Of a stretch of DNA of 64,000 bases, positions 24,535 through 33,280 are shown piece after piece. The stretch is from Shewanella sp. MBTL60-112-B2 (GTDB lineage Bacteria > Pseudomonadota > Gammaproteobacteria > Enterobacterales > Shewanellaceae). Both the position numbers and the translations under genes were made by a program. Location of the stretch: the NCBI RefSeq assembly GCF_019655055.1, contig NZ_BPFA01000029.1, positions 1 through 64,000 of the forward strand, written 5' to 3'. The notes under the pieces were generated by a model. That model was not told the DNA's origin and made no database searches. It saw only the letters and a list, made by a program, of their open reading frames with translations. Position 1 is the first letter of the stretch, and the number at the start of each line of letters is the position of its first letter.

Positions 24535-25743
24535 CTAAAAACTAAAGGCGCCCGCTTTAACCGAGCAAGTATATATATCTGCCTTAAGCCCGGTTTCTCT
24601 CAGGTAATCACGCTCAACCACAGTCTTTACAGCATCAACCAGTCCATGGGGTACCAAAGCGATAATACATCCGCCAAATCCGCCGCCTGTCATTCTCACC
24701 CCGCCATTGCTGCCAATAACCTTAGATACACAGTTAACCAGATAATCGACCTCTACTGTTGTCACCTCAAAATCATCTCTAAGTGAAGCATGGGAGTCAT
24801 GCATTAACTGACTCATCTTAGCGATATCGCCTAAGGTTAACGCTTCAAATGCCTGTAAGGTTCGGCTGCTTTCTTGGATCACATGTCGTGCACGCTTAAA
24901 TAACAGTTCTGGTAGATCCCCTTTTGCCGCCTCTAGGTCTTGCATGCTGACATGACGTAGCGAAGATTGATTAAAAAACTGCGCCGCTTGACTACACTGC
25001 TCACGCCTATCGTTGTATTCGCTCCCCACTAGTTGGCGTTGCACATTGGAATTAATCACCAGCACTTGTAATGATTTATCTAAGGTTACGTAGCGATAAC
25101 TTAAGTCATTACAATCGAGAAGCATGGCTTGTTTATCTTGGCCCAATGCTGAAATAAGCTGATCCATAATGCCGCAGTTACAACCTACGTAGACGTTCTC
25201 GGCTTGCTGACCAATCAATGCTGCGCCAATACCATCCATTGGTAGCTTATAAAGCTGACTAATGGCTTTAATCAGCGCGATTTCGAGAGAAGCCGATGAG
25301 CTTAACCCTGCTCCCTGTGGAATGTTGCCGCTGATCAATAGATCGCAGCCTTGCATCGAGTCGGCGCTATCAATTGACTCGTTAAAAGGGTTTTCAAAAG
25401 GTGTCTTAGAAGAGTCGTCAAGTGAATCAAAGTGACTTAATATGGATTGTATGACGCCTTTAACGTAGTGGCTCCAACCAACTCGCTCATCGAAGTTAAT
25501 AGACTCTAGGCTAAAGCTGACTCTTGCGTTATTGAGATCACTGGCAATCACATTAATACAAAGATCATCACGCTTTCGTGCCACAACATAGGTACCCATA
25601 TCAATGGCGGCGGGCAATACAAAGCCATCATTATAATCGGTATGATCACCAATAATATTTACCCGGCCTGGAGCATAGGCCACTATGTCAGCCTCAAGCT
25701 GATAGAGCTGCTTGAACCTTTCACATATTGTCAGTTCATCCAT
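24535..25743 (-). CDS. galK: Galactokinase
   Basis: A 402-residue GHMP-family kinase that phosphorylates galactose to galactose-1-phosphate (Leloir pathway). Visible motifs are APGRVNIIGDHTDYN (the galactokinase signature), the ATP-binding GAGLSSSASLEIA near residue 140 and the C-terminal MTGGGFGGCII. ATG 25743 was chosen because it forms TGATG with the galT stop, showing coupling; an in-frame GTG lies one codon earlier. It has an insertion of Ser/Asp-rich residues (about 104-125) before the ATP-binding motif. Confidence 0.95.
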   Translation of the reverse strand: MDELTICERFKQLYQLEADIVAYAPGRVNIIGDHTDYNDGFVLPAAIDMGTYVVARKRDDLCINVIASDLNNARVSFSLESINFDERVGWSHYVKGVIQSILSHFDSLDDSSKTPFENPFNESIDSADSMQGCDLLISGNIPQGAGLSSSASLEIALIKAISQLYKLPMDGIGAALIGQQAENVYVGCNCGIMDQLISALGQDKQAMLLDCNDLSYRYVTLDKSLQVLVINSNVQRQLVGSEYNDRREQCSQAAQFFNQSSLRHVSMQDLEAAKGDLPELLFKRARHVIQESSRTLQAFEALTLGDIAKMSQLMHDSHASLRDDFEVTTVEVDYLVNCVSKVIGSNGGVRMTGGGFGGCIIALVPHGLVDAVKTVVERDYLRETGLKADIYTCSVKAGAFSF

Positions 25744-26807
25744 CACTCTTGCTCCAACTTGTAATGAATACCGCGGGCATCTCGCAGACGCATAGCGGCC
25801 TGCTCCGGCGTAATATCTCGCTGCGTTTCAGCCAGCATTTCATAACCGACCATAAACTTCTTAACGCTAGCACTACGTAGTAATGGTGGATAAAAATGAG
25901 CATGTAAGCGCCATTCACTGTGCTTAAGCCCATCATAAGGCGCACCTTGCCAGCCCATAGAGTAAGGGAATGAGCACTGAAATAAATTGTCATAACTGGT
26001 CGTTAGCTGCTTTAGGATCTCCGCTAACGACCTTTGAGTTGCTTGAGTTAAATCTGTCATACGCTGGATCTCAAAGCGGGGTAGCAGCAAGGTTTCAAAG
26101 GGCCAGGCAGCCCAGTAAGGTACTACCACCAGCCAGTCATCATTACATACAACTATGCGCTCTTGGCGCTCCAGCTCTTTATCCACGTAATCTGCGAGTA
26201 AGTTACTGCCGTGGGTTTGGCTGTAAGCCAGTAAGTTACCTTGCTTAATATCAACTAAACTTGGCAGTTGTTGCTGCGCCCAAACCTGCCCATGGGGGTG
26301 AGGGTTAGAACACCCCATAGCCGCCCCTTTGTTCTCAAAAATCTGTACCCAAGAATAATCACGTCCAAGCTCAGCACTCTGTTCTCGCCATGTGTTAACC
26401 ACCTGCTCTATTTCAGCTACAGACAATAAAGGTAACGTCTTGGAGTGATCGGGGGAGAAGCAGATCACTCGGCTTTCGCCTCTTTCGGTACTAAATCTAA
26501 ATAATGGATCGTCATCACTCGACACTGGCGTATCAGGAACTAAAGCTGAGAAATCATTTTTAAATACAAAAGTGGATTGATAGTCTGGATTAGTCTCGCC
26601 GTTTACCCGCGTGTTACCCGCACATAAAAAACAACTGCTATCATGGCTAGGTGAGTGAGAGGTGTCTGCTGCTTCGACCTGCCCCTGCCACGGACGCTTT
26701 GCCCTATGGGGAGCGAGTAATACCCACTCAGACGTTAATGGGTTATAGCGTCGATGAGAGTGCTCACTGGGATCGAAATTTACATCAGTTATTTGCGTCA
26801 TGACCAT
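25743..26807 (-). CDS. galT: Galactose-1-phosphate uridylyltransferase
   Basis: A 354-residue GalT. The nucleophile lies in NPHPHGQVW (central His of HPH, near residue 167), and CFLCAGN near the N-terminus supplies metal-binding cysteines. It swaps UMP between UDP-glucose and galactose-1-phosphate. The operon is galT-galK with a one-base overlap; no galE or galM is in the window. No strong ribosome site is visible before ATG 26807, and a second ATG lies two codons on. A LysR gene is divergent 409 bp upstream. Confidence 0.95.
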   Translation of the reverse strand: MVMTQITDVNFDPSEHSHRRYNPLTSEWVLLAPHRAKRPWQGQVEAADTSHSPSHDSSCFLCAGNTRVNGETNPDYQSTFVFKNDFSALVPDTPVSSDDDPLFRFSTERGESRVICFSPDHSKTLPLLSVAEIEQVVNTWREQSAELGRDYSWVQIFENKGAAMGCSNPHPHGQVWAQQQLPSLVDIKQGNLLAYSQTHGSNLLADYVDKELERQERIVVCNDDWLVVVPYWAAWPFETLLLPRFEIQRMTDLTQATQRSLAEILKQLTTSYDNLFQCSFPYSMGWQGAPYDGLKHSEWRLHAHFYPPLLRSASVKKFMVGYEMLAETQRDITPEQAAMRLRDARGIHYKLEQE

Positions 26808-27216
26808 AATTGATAGGCTGAGTATGAATACCCCGTATGCTCAGCTAGTTGAGCCTAACAGTCATTCCTGAAAAGGTGCTTTTAATTCCTATAAAACTCT
26901 CACCATAAACTCCCACCCTAAATTCTCATCCTAATCTCTCCCGCTAAACTATCATCAAAACCACTCAAGCAATGCCAAATAGAAAAAACCAACATACCAA
27001 TATGCAAAATGTGCTTTGCTAAGGCATTAGGGGCTAATGTTCAGATGTAAAGTTTGACTTTAGCCAGATCAAGCCTGTCGTTAGCCTAAGATGTTTGCTT
27101 TCGATGGCACTTTATACTCGGTACAAAAACGAACACGAATAAATAATTATGATATTCTATTTTATTAATAATTTTTTGTTATTATCTATTTTAGGACTGC
27201 AAGCCCAGAGAATTTT
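26808..27216. other. Divergent control region, galT / LysR gene
   Basis: About 410 bp between galT and the LysR gene; the last ~80 bases before LysR are very AT-rich. It must hold the galTK promoter and may hold LysR sites (T-N11-A), but none is distinct enough to call. No ORF or RNA is supported. Confidence 0.5.
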
Positions 27217-28110
27217 ATGCTCAACCCAATTTGGTTAAAGACCTTTACAACGCTTATCGAGACTGGCCATTTCACTCAAACAGCAGAAAAGCTGCATATG
27301 ACTCAACCGGGTGTGAGCCAGCATATCAAAAAGCTCGAGCAGGCCTGCGGTCATTCGCTTATTAAGCGTATTAATAAGCAATTTGAAATTACCGAACAAG
27401 GCAGGCAGGTCTACGGTTACGCTCAACGGATGGCTGTGCAAGAAACCCAGCTAATAGAAAGTCTCAGCTTTGATGATCCTTATTCAGGTCAATGCCGTTT
27501 ATCTTGTTCAGGCGCTTTAGCTCTTTTGTATTACCCAGAGTTACTTAAACTACAGCAGCAGCACCCTTCACTATCTTTCCATCTAGAAGCTGCGCCTAAC
27601 TATAAAATATTGAAGGATATTTCTGACACTAGCATTGATATTGGATTGGTAAGTCATAAGCCTAGTGCGAGTGAATTAATTGTTGAACCTATAGGTTATG
27701 AACCTTTATGTCTTATTATGCATAAAAGCTATCAAGACAAAGTCGTCACTAGCCAAACGTTAACCCAATCCGGTGCGGTCAAACATCCTGATTTTACTCA
27801 CTATTTATCATTATATTTGGAACAATGTAACCAAGCAGAATTGACAGAGGTTAGTGTGGATAAAATACCCACTGCGAGTTACGTCAATCAGCTAAGCCAG
27901 ATTCTGTTGCCTGTTTCACTTGGTATTGGCTTTACCGTGTTACCTAAAAGTGCGTTTGATAGCTTCGTAGATAAAAAGAATCTATATATCCACCAACCGA
28001 AAAGTCAGGTCACCGAGCAAATATATCTGGTACGCAAACGGAACCGTCAACTGCCAGAAAGGTATCAAGTTTTACAAAAAAGTCTTAAAGCTTGTCTGCC
28101 GAGTCGTTAA
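27217..28110 (+). CDS. LysR-type transcriptional regulator
   Basis: A 297-residue LTTR. The winged helix-turn-helix (about residues 1-60) includes GHFTQTAEKLHMTQPGVSQH, followed by a linker helix and an effector-binding domain (about 90-295). Placed back to back with galT-galK, it could control them, though the LysR ligand is unknown and galactose operons are more often under GalR/MelR types. It is followed by a MITE-like repeat. Confidence 0.9.
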   Translation: MLNPIWLKTFTTLIETGHFTQTAEKLHMTQPGVSQHIKKLEQACGHSLIKRINKQFEITEQGRQVYGYAQRMAVQETQLIESLSFDDPYSGQCRLSCSGALALLYYPELLKLQQQHPSLSFHLEAAPNYKILKDISDTSIDIGLVSHKPSASELIVEPIGYEPLCLIMHKSYQDKVVTSQTLTQSGAVKHPDFTHYLSLYLEQCNQAELTEVSVDKIPTASYVNQLSQILLPVSLGIGFTVLPKSAFDSFVDKKNLYIHQPKSQVTEQIYLVRKRNRQLPERYQVLQKSLKACLPSR

Positions 28111-28141
28111 ACTTGCAAGCCCTTTACTTTGGTCGTTCGTT

Positions 28142-28470
28142 ATACCAATTAGTATTAAGGTGTAGTGGCTCAGCGAGGAGGAGCGGTTATGAGGCAAGAT
28201 TGTGAGGTAAAATAATGAAATGCTCCTCAGTAACGGCTGCTGTGATACTCTCGATAACGACTACAGCATTAGCCTCAATAATAGCGCCTGCGGTGTACTA
28301 TGAGTAAGAATGAGGAGTGAAAGCGAATTTGATCTAAGGCTAGGCTCGTTAACACAGCATCAAAGTGGCTAAAATTCGCCATTCTGCAGCGATTTTGGCG
28401 GCCTATCCTGCGTGGAATGAGTCTGCCCAAAAAAGCTCTAACTAGATAAGCTTCTTATACTGATTAGTTT
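28142..28470. mobile_element. MITE-like element, copy A (diverged)
   Basis: It starts ATACCAATTAGTAT and ends TTCTTATACTGATTAG, inverted ends shared with copies B and C. Shared internal blocks are GGCTCAGCGAG near the left end and AAAATTCGCCATTCTG with a GCCTA-TGCGT stretch near the right. It is the most diverged copy, at 329 bp, and contains no ORF. It lies between the LysR gene and a chemoreceptor. Confidence 0.7.
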
Positions 28471-28719
28471 TAACTCACCTGCAAGCACAGACAAACTCAC
28501 TTTTGCTAACAAATACCACTAACATGTAAAATAATTACTACGTAGCGCCCAATAACGTATAAAAGTCTCAATTAATGCTGCGTTCCGCTTTGTTGAAGAT
28601 AGCCTTTATGTCAGAATATTACCAATTAGGTATTAACTTTATAATTAAGTTAATAAAAATTTCTGTCGCCTTATAGCTACAAGCCTACTTTTCACCTACA
28701 AGCCAAAATTAGACCCTAA
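28471..28719. other. Upstream region of the Cache chemoreceptor
   Basis: About 250 bp after MITE copy A. AT-rich, with no gene or hairpin of note. It presumably carries the chemoreceptor promoter. Confidence 0.45.
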
Positions 28720-30591
28720 ATGAACTCATATTCGCTCAAGACAAAGATCCTTCTATCCGTTGTGCTAGCCTTTTCTGTCGTCATCGGATTGCTATCATGG
28801 CAAAGTTATTCGAGCCAAAAACAACTGTTAATGGACAGCAGTGCCGATCAAGTTCGCCAACTAGGTGAGCAACAAGCAAAACAGATCCAAGAATGGTTGG
28901 CGGATCGACAACGCATCGTAGCCGCAATGGCTGAGAAAGTTGATGGTGATAGCCAAAGTGTTCTACAACAGGCTCAACTATCAGGCCCTTTTGAATTGTC
29001 TTATTTCGGCTCTCAGTCGGGGCAAATGTTAGATTCTGATCCTAGTATTGATCGTACAGGTTACGATCCTCGTAGTCGCGGCTGGTATCAGCAAGCCATT
29101 GCCAAGCAAGCTCCAATTCTAACCAAACCTTATATTGATGTTGCTTACAATATTCTCGTTGTGACGATGGCACAACCAGCTAAAGGCGGCGTAGTGGGTG
29201 GCGACTTGTCGATTGCCAGCCTGGTAGATAATGTTAACCACATGAAATTACCTGCTAAGGGCTATGCCATAATGATGCACAAAGATGGCACCGTTATCGC
29301 TTATAAAGACCATGCTAAATCCATGGGACCAATACAAAATATTGATCGCCAACTTAATGCTCAAATCCCCTCAAGAAGCCGTCAGACAGATAGCCTATTA
29401 CCGCTTTATTTTGAAAGTGAAGGCCGTGAAAAATTACTTTGGGGCTCAGAGATCCCAAATACCGATTGGGAGCTTATCTTTGTTCTCGATAAAGAAACCT
29501 TAGAAGCCCCGTTATCTAAACTATTGCTTACCCAGCTAGGCTTATCTGCACTAGCCTTAGTCTTTAGTGTCTTAGCTATATCCTGGTTTTTAAATATCCT
29601 GCTTGCCCCTTTAAGCCGAGTGTCACAAGCCTTAGCCCACATTGCTGATGGCAATGGCGATCTAACTCAACGTATCGAAGTCGACACCCAAGATGAAGTG
29701 GCTATGCTAGCAGCAAGTTTTAACCGTTTTGTGGCCAGCCAGCACCAATTAATCAGCCATATTCGACAGCTGGCCGGCGAGCTTGATAGCGATGCTCAAC
29801 ACAGCTTAGTCACCAACCAAACCACTGTTGACGAACTACAGCGTCAACAGCAAGAGGTCACTATGGTGGCTACCGCCGTCACTGAAATGGCCAGCGCTAC
29901 CCATGAAATTGCCGCTAATGCAGAAAATACAGCGACCGCTGCCCAGCAATCGGCAGCTAGCAGTGAAGAAGGTAAAGACTTAGTCGATAAAACCCGTAAC
30001 ACTATTAATTCTCTTGCTGATGAAGTGGGTCAAGCAACCGATGTTATTGGCGAGCTCAATCTTCATGCACAGGCAATCTCAGGGATTTTAACCACCATTC
30101 AAGGTATCGCGGAACAAACTAACCTGCTGGCATTAAACGCAGCTATTGAAGCGGCTCGCGCCGGTGAACAGGGCCGTGGCTTTGCGGTTGTTGCCGATGA
30201 AGTGAGGGTGTTATCACGTCGTACTCAAGACTCAACACAAGAGATCTACACCACTATAGAGATCTTACAAAGCACTACTAAGAAGGCTGTGCACTTGATG
30301 GAAAGTAGCCAAGGACTTGCCAGTAACAGTGTTACCGATGTCAATGCGGCAGCTAAAGCTCTTGAGGAGATCACTCAAGCGGTTAATGTGATTTCAGATA
30401 TGGCTGGGCAGATTGCGACTGCTGCAGAAGAGCAAACTCAGGTAACTAATGAGATCACCCAAAACACCGTCGCGATTAAAGATGTCACCGATGATATTAC
30501 CGAGTCGGCGATGGACCATTTAAACCAAGCTCAAGCGCTAAAAGATAGGGCCGATAACCTTAATTCAAAAGTCGCGACCTTTATCTTGTAA
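28720..30591 (+). CDS. Methyl-accepting chemotaxis protein with Cache sensor
   Basis: A 623-residue chemoreceptor. TM1 is at about 10-28; a large periplasmic domain (about 30-265) has the dCache signature DRTGYDPRSRGWYQQAI and a following PYIDVAY; TM2 is at about 270-292; then HAMP and the cytoplasmic domain with tip EQTNLLALNAAIEAARAGEQ. dCache domains of this kind often bind amino acids, though other small ligands occur. Its position beside galTK and the glycosidases raises the possibility of a sugar-linked ligand, but nothing in the sequence proves that. Confidence 0.93.
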   Translation: MNSYSLKTKILLSVVLAFSVVIGLLSWQSYSSQKQLLMDSSADQVRQLGEQQAKQIQEWLADRQRIVAAMAEKVDGDSQSVLQQAQLSGPFELSYFGSQSGQMLDSDPSIDRTGYDPRSRGWYQQAIAKQAPILTKPYIDVAYNILVVTMAQPAKGGVVGGDLSIASLVDNVNHMKLPAKGYAIMMHKDGTVIAYKDHAKSMGPIQNIDRQLNAQIPSRSRQTDSLLPLYFESEGREKLLWGSEIPNTDWELIFVLDKETLEAPLSKLLLTQLGLSALALVFSVLAISWFLNILLAPLSRVSQALAHIADGNGDLTQRIEVDTQDEVAMLAASFNRFVASQHQLISHIRQLAGELDSDAQHSLVTNQTTVDELQRQQQEVTMVATAVTEMASATHEIAANAENTATAAQQSAASSEEGKDLVDKTRNTINSLADEVGQATDVIGELNLHAQAISGILTTIQGIAEQTNLLALNAAIEAARAGEQGRGFAVVADEVRVLSRRTQDSTQEIYTTIEILQSTTKKAVHLMESSQGLASNSVTDVNAAAKALEEITQAVNVISDMAGQIATAAEEQTQVTNEITQNTVAIKDVTDDITESAMDHLNQAQALKDRADNLNSKVATFIL

Positions 30592-30606
30592 AGCTAACTG
30601 AGTGAT

Positions 30607-30658
30607 AAAAAAGGGAAGCCTAGTTTGTGGATGACACAACTAACGCTTCCTTTTTTGT
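30607..30658 (+). terminator. Intrinsic terminator (two-part hairpin)
   Basis: AAAAAAGGGAAGC pairs with GCTTCC-TTTTTT, and an inner TAGTTTGTG / CACAACTA pair extends the stem. It lies just after the Cache chemoreceptor stop. Confidence 0.85.
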
Positions 30659-30689
30659 TAATGCTAAAGGCTTCGAAAACCTAGAGCTA

Positions 30690-31018
30690 ATACCAATTAG
30701 TATCAAGATTTGGTCGCTCAGCGAGAGTTTAGCGGCACTGAGACAAGGTCATTAAGTGCTCCTGCTTTAATGACATTCGCAGCATCCATGCTGCTCGCAA
30801 CGAGTGAAGAGCATAGTTAAACTAGGTTTAAGCTCCCTCTTTGTTTATTAAGAGTCGCAGTATCAGAGCCGCTAAAACTCGCCATTCTGGAGCGTTTTTG
30901 GCTGCCTACTTCTGCGTTGAATAACCTCACAAGGGAGCAACCATTCTTTCAGTTACCCGCCTTGAATTAGTTTGCCAAAAATGCTCTGAGTAGATCAACT
31001 CCTTATACTGATTGGTAT
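30690..31018. mobile_element. MITE-like element, copy B
   Basis: 329 bp with imperfect 19 bp terminal inverted repeats (ATACCAATTAGTATCAAGA against CTTATACTGATTGGTAT). An internal inverted pair, GCGAGAGTTTAGCGGC near the left and GCCGCTAAAACTCGC further right, makes the whole element foldable. It is closely similar to copy C but carries an extra ~60 bp middle block. It encodes nothing and lies between the chemoreceptor and GH97 genes. Confidence 0.82.
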
Positions 31019-31024
31019 AACTTT

Positions 31025-33112
31025 TCAAATCGGCTTCAAGCGCGCCACCCAACCACCACTAGGAGCAAGGGTTATGTTGATTTTATCCGCCGATGTCACC
31101 TGCTCAGCTCTAGTCTGATAATCACTGGCATATTTATCGGCATTAATACCATCGGCGAAGCTATCCATTTGATATGACTTGCTTGTACTCTCAGCAAGAA
31201 AGCTCAAATCAACAGTAAATTCACGAGCTTGAGAATTGCCCATCACACCAATAAACCAGTCATCACCTGAGCGCCTCGCAATAATAATGTGGTCGCTTAT
31301 TTTTGCTGATAACACCCGTGTTTCATCCCATACAGTTGGCACGCTGGTAATAAATACGGTGCTTTCATGCTCACGTAGATAATGTGACGGCGTATCGGCA
31401 AGCATCTGCAGCGGGCTTTCAAACACCACATACATAGCTATCTGATGCACCCGAGTGGTCTTGCTCATTGGACGATTGAAGTTAATCCTAAAGTTATCAG
31501 GCTGGGTGTTGATCATAGCTCCAGGGGTATAGTCCATCGGGCCAGCAAGCTGGCGGATAAACGGTAAGGTTAAGTTATGCTCCGCGGTAATGTAGTCAGC
31601 CCATTTATTGTGCTCAAGGCCGCGTACGCCCTCACGGGTTATCACATTAGGATAGGTGCGTCGCAAACCCGCAGGCTTATACGAGCCATGAAAGTCCACC
31701 AATAACTTGTGCTTGGCCGCTTGCTCGGCAATCTTCCAGTAATAATTAACCATGGCTTGATCGTCTCTTTGCATAAAGTCGACCTTGATCCCTGCTGCGC
31801 CCCAGGCTTCGAATTGTGCCAAGGCTTGCGCTAGCTCATTGTCGAGTGTCTTCCAGATCACCCAGAGGATCACGTCAACATTTTTACTTTTGCCGTAAGC
31901 TATAATCTCTTTCACATCGATGTCATCGACCACATTTAGCACGCTGTCTAAATGGTGCCAACCCTCGTCTAATACTATGTATTCGATGCCGTATTTTGCC
32001 GCAAAGTCGATGTAGTACTTATAAGTTTGCGTATTGACCCCAGCCTCAAAATCGACCCCAAAAACATTATTAGCGTTCCACCAATCCCACGCTACTTGCC
32101 CAGGCTTTACCCAAGTTGCATCGATAGCCAACTCATCAGCTAACAAGTATGACAATTCATTAGTGAGTAATTCTGCATCATTTTGAGCAATAGCAAACAC
32201 TCGCCACGGAAACTGCCCCGATTGCGGCGCGTCTTCTATCGCCGGCCTGTGAGCGATAAAGTCTGCACGTTTGAGAATATTCTCGTTTCTGTCTGAGTCT
32301 TGCTTAAGCTCACTGCCCAGCACGACTGCGGGAAATCGGCTATTAAGCCCCAACTGGTCACTGCCCTCTACCCAAAGTCCGGGATAATCTCTTAAACCTG
32401 TTTCGGTAATAACCAGCTTAATACCATCAACATCAACTAACAGCGGCAAACTCGCAAACTGCTTAGCGCTGATCTCAGCAAGCTTTTTAGGCAAATAGAG
32501 CCGCTCATTGTGGCTAATGAAACTGGTTTCCTCTGGAAATAACACCAAGTGATCGTCAGTAAAGTTTATCGCCACGGTTTCATTGTTTACCACTATGTCC
32601 CCACTTTGCTCAGTAATAAAGCGATAGGCTAAACCTTGGTCAAAGAGGCGAAAAGCTAAGGTCAGTTGATTATCAAAACTCAATGTCAGCTGGTTATAAT
32701 GCTCAACTATGCGCTCAGATTTTTGTTGCACATGAGGCTGTAACTCTCGGTCAATACTCTGGCGACTAATATCGATAAGCTTGGCTTTGGCCAGACTCGC
32801 CTTCATTCCTTCAAGCGTGATATCGGCTACCGCGTTATGTAGAACTTGTTTACCTGACACGCTTAACGAGTAGTTGATGCCTTGAGCGACCGTTTTGCTA
32901 ACACTTAACTGTAATTGGCCATTAGGTGAGGCTAAGGTGTATAGCGCCGTGTTGTCAGCGGGAGCAGCGAGATTAGCCGCATTCGAATTTGCCCCATGGG
33001 CAGGAGCACATAGCACCAGTAGCAAACAGCTAAGTGAAGGCAATAGTGAGCGCAATAATGAAAGTAACGGTGAGCGAAAAAGTACCGATAATTTGAGGGT
33101 TTGGTTATTCAT
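31025..33112 (-). CDS. GH97 glycoside hydrolase, probable retaining alpha-galactosidase type
   Basis: A 695-residue exported GH97 enzyme. A long signal peptide (to about residue 40, ending AHG) is followed by the beta-sandwich N domain (about 55-310), the (beta/alpha)8 catalytic domain (about 310-600) and a C-terminal beta domain. GIKVDF with Asp445 and GVRGLE with Glu500 are 55 residues apart, as I recall for the nucleophile (Asp415) and acid/base (Glu470) of the retaining alpha-galactosidase BtGH97b. Inverting SusB-type members use Glu bases instead. Neighbours (MelR-like regulator, galTK) fit alpha-galactoside use. Probably periplasmic. Substrate is inferred. Confidence 0.88.
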   Translation of the reverse strand: MNNQTLKLSVLFRSPLLSLLRSLLPSLSCLLLVLCAPAHGANSNAANLAAPADNTALYTLASPNGQLQLSVSKTVAQGINYSLSVSGKQVLHNAVADITLEGMKASLAKAKLIDISRQSIDRELQPHVQQKSERIVEHYNQLTLSFDNQLTLAFRLFDQGLAYRFITEQSGDIVVNNETVAINFTDDHLVLFPEETSFISHNERLYLPKKLAEISAKQFASLPLLVDVDGIKLVITETGLRDYPGLWVEGSDQLGLNSRFPAVVLGSELKQDSDRNENILKRADFIAHRPAIEDAPQSGQFPWRVFAIAQNDAELLTNELSYLLADELAIDATWVKPGQVAWDWWNANNVFGVDFEAGVNTQTYKYYIDFAAKYGIEYIVLDEGWHHLDSVLNVVDDIDVKEIIAYGKSKNVDVILWVIWKTLDNELAQALAQFEAWGAAGIKVDFMQRDDQAMVNYYWKIAEQAAKHKLLVDFHGSYKPAGLRRTYPNVITREGVRGLEHNKWADYITAEHNLTLPFIRQLAGPMDYTPGAMINTQPDNFRINFNRPMSKTTRVHQIAMYVVFESPLQMLADTPSHYLREHESTVFITSVPTVWDETRVLSAKISDHIIIARRSGDDWFIGVMGNSQAREFTVDLSFLAESTSKSYQMDSFADGINADKYASDYQTRAEQVTSADKINITLAPSGGWVARLKPI

Positions 33113-33280
33113 AGAGGTCTCTCGAGCAAGCTTAAGTTAATAGCGTCGACGTTGAACATAAAGACAGCATAAAGGTAGGCTTCTAAATCTTAAGCTGAGT
33201 AATTCAGGCGAGTAAGCTAAGCCGTTGCGACTTAACCTACTCTGCTGAGTTATTCTTCTGAGTTATTATGCTTAGTACCT

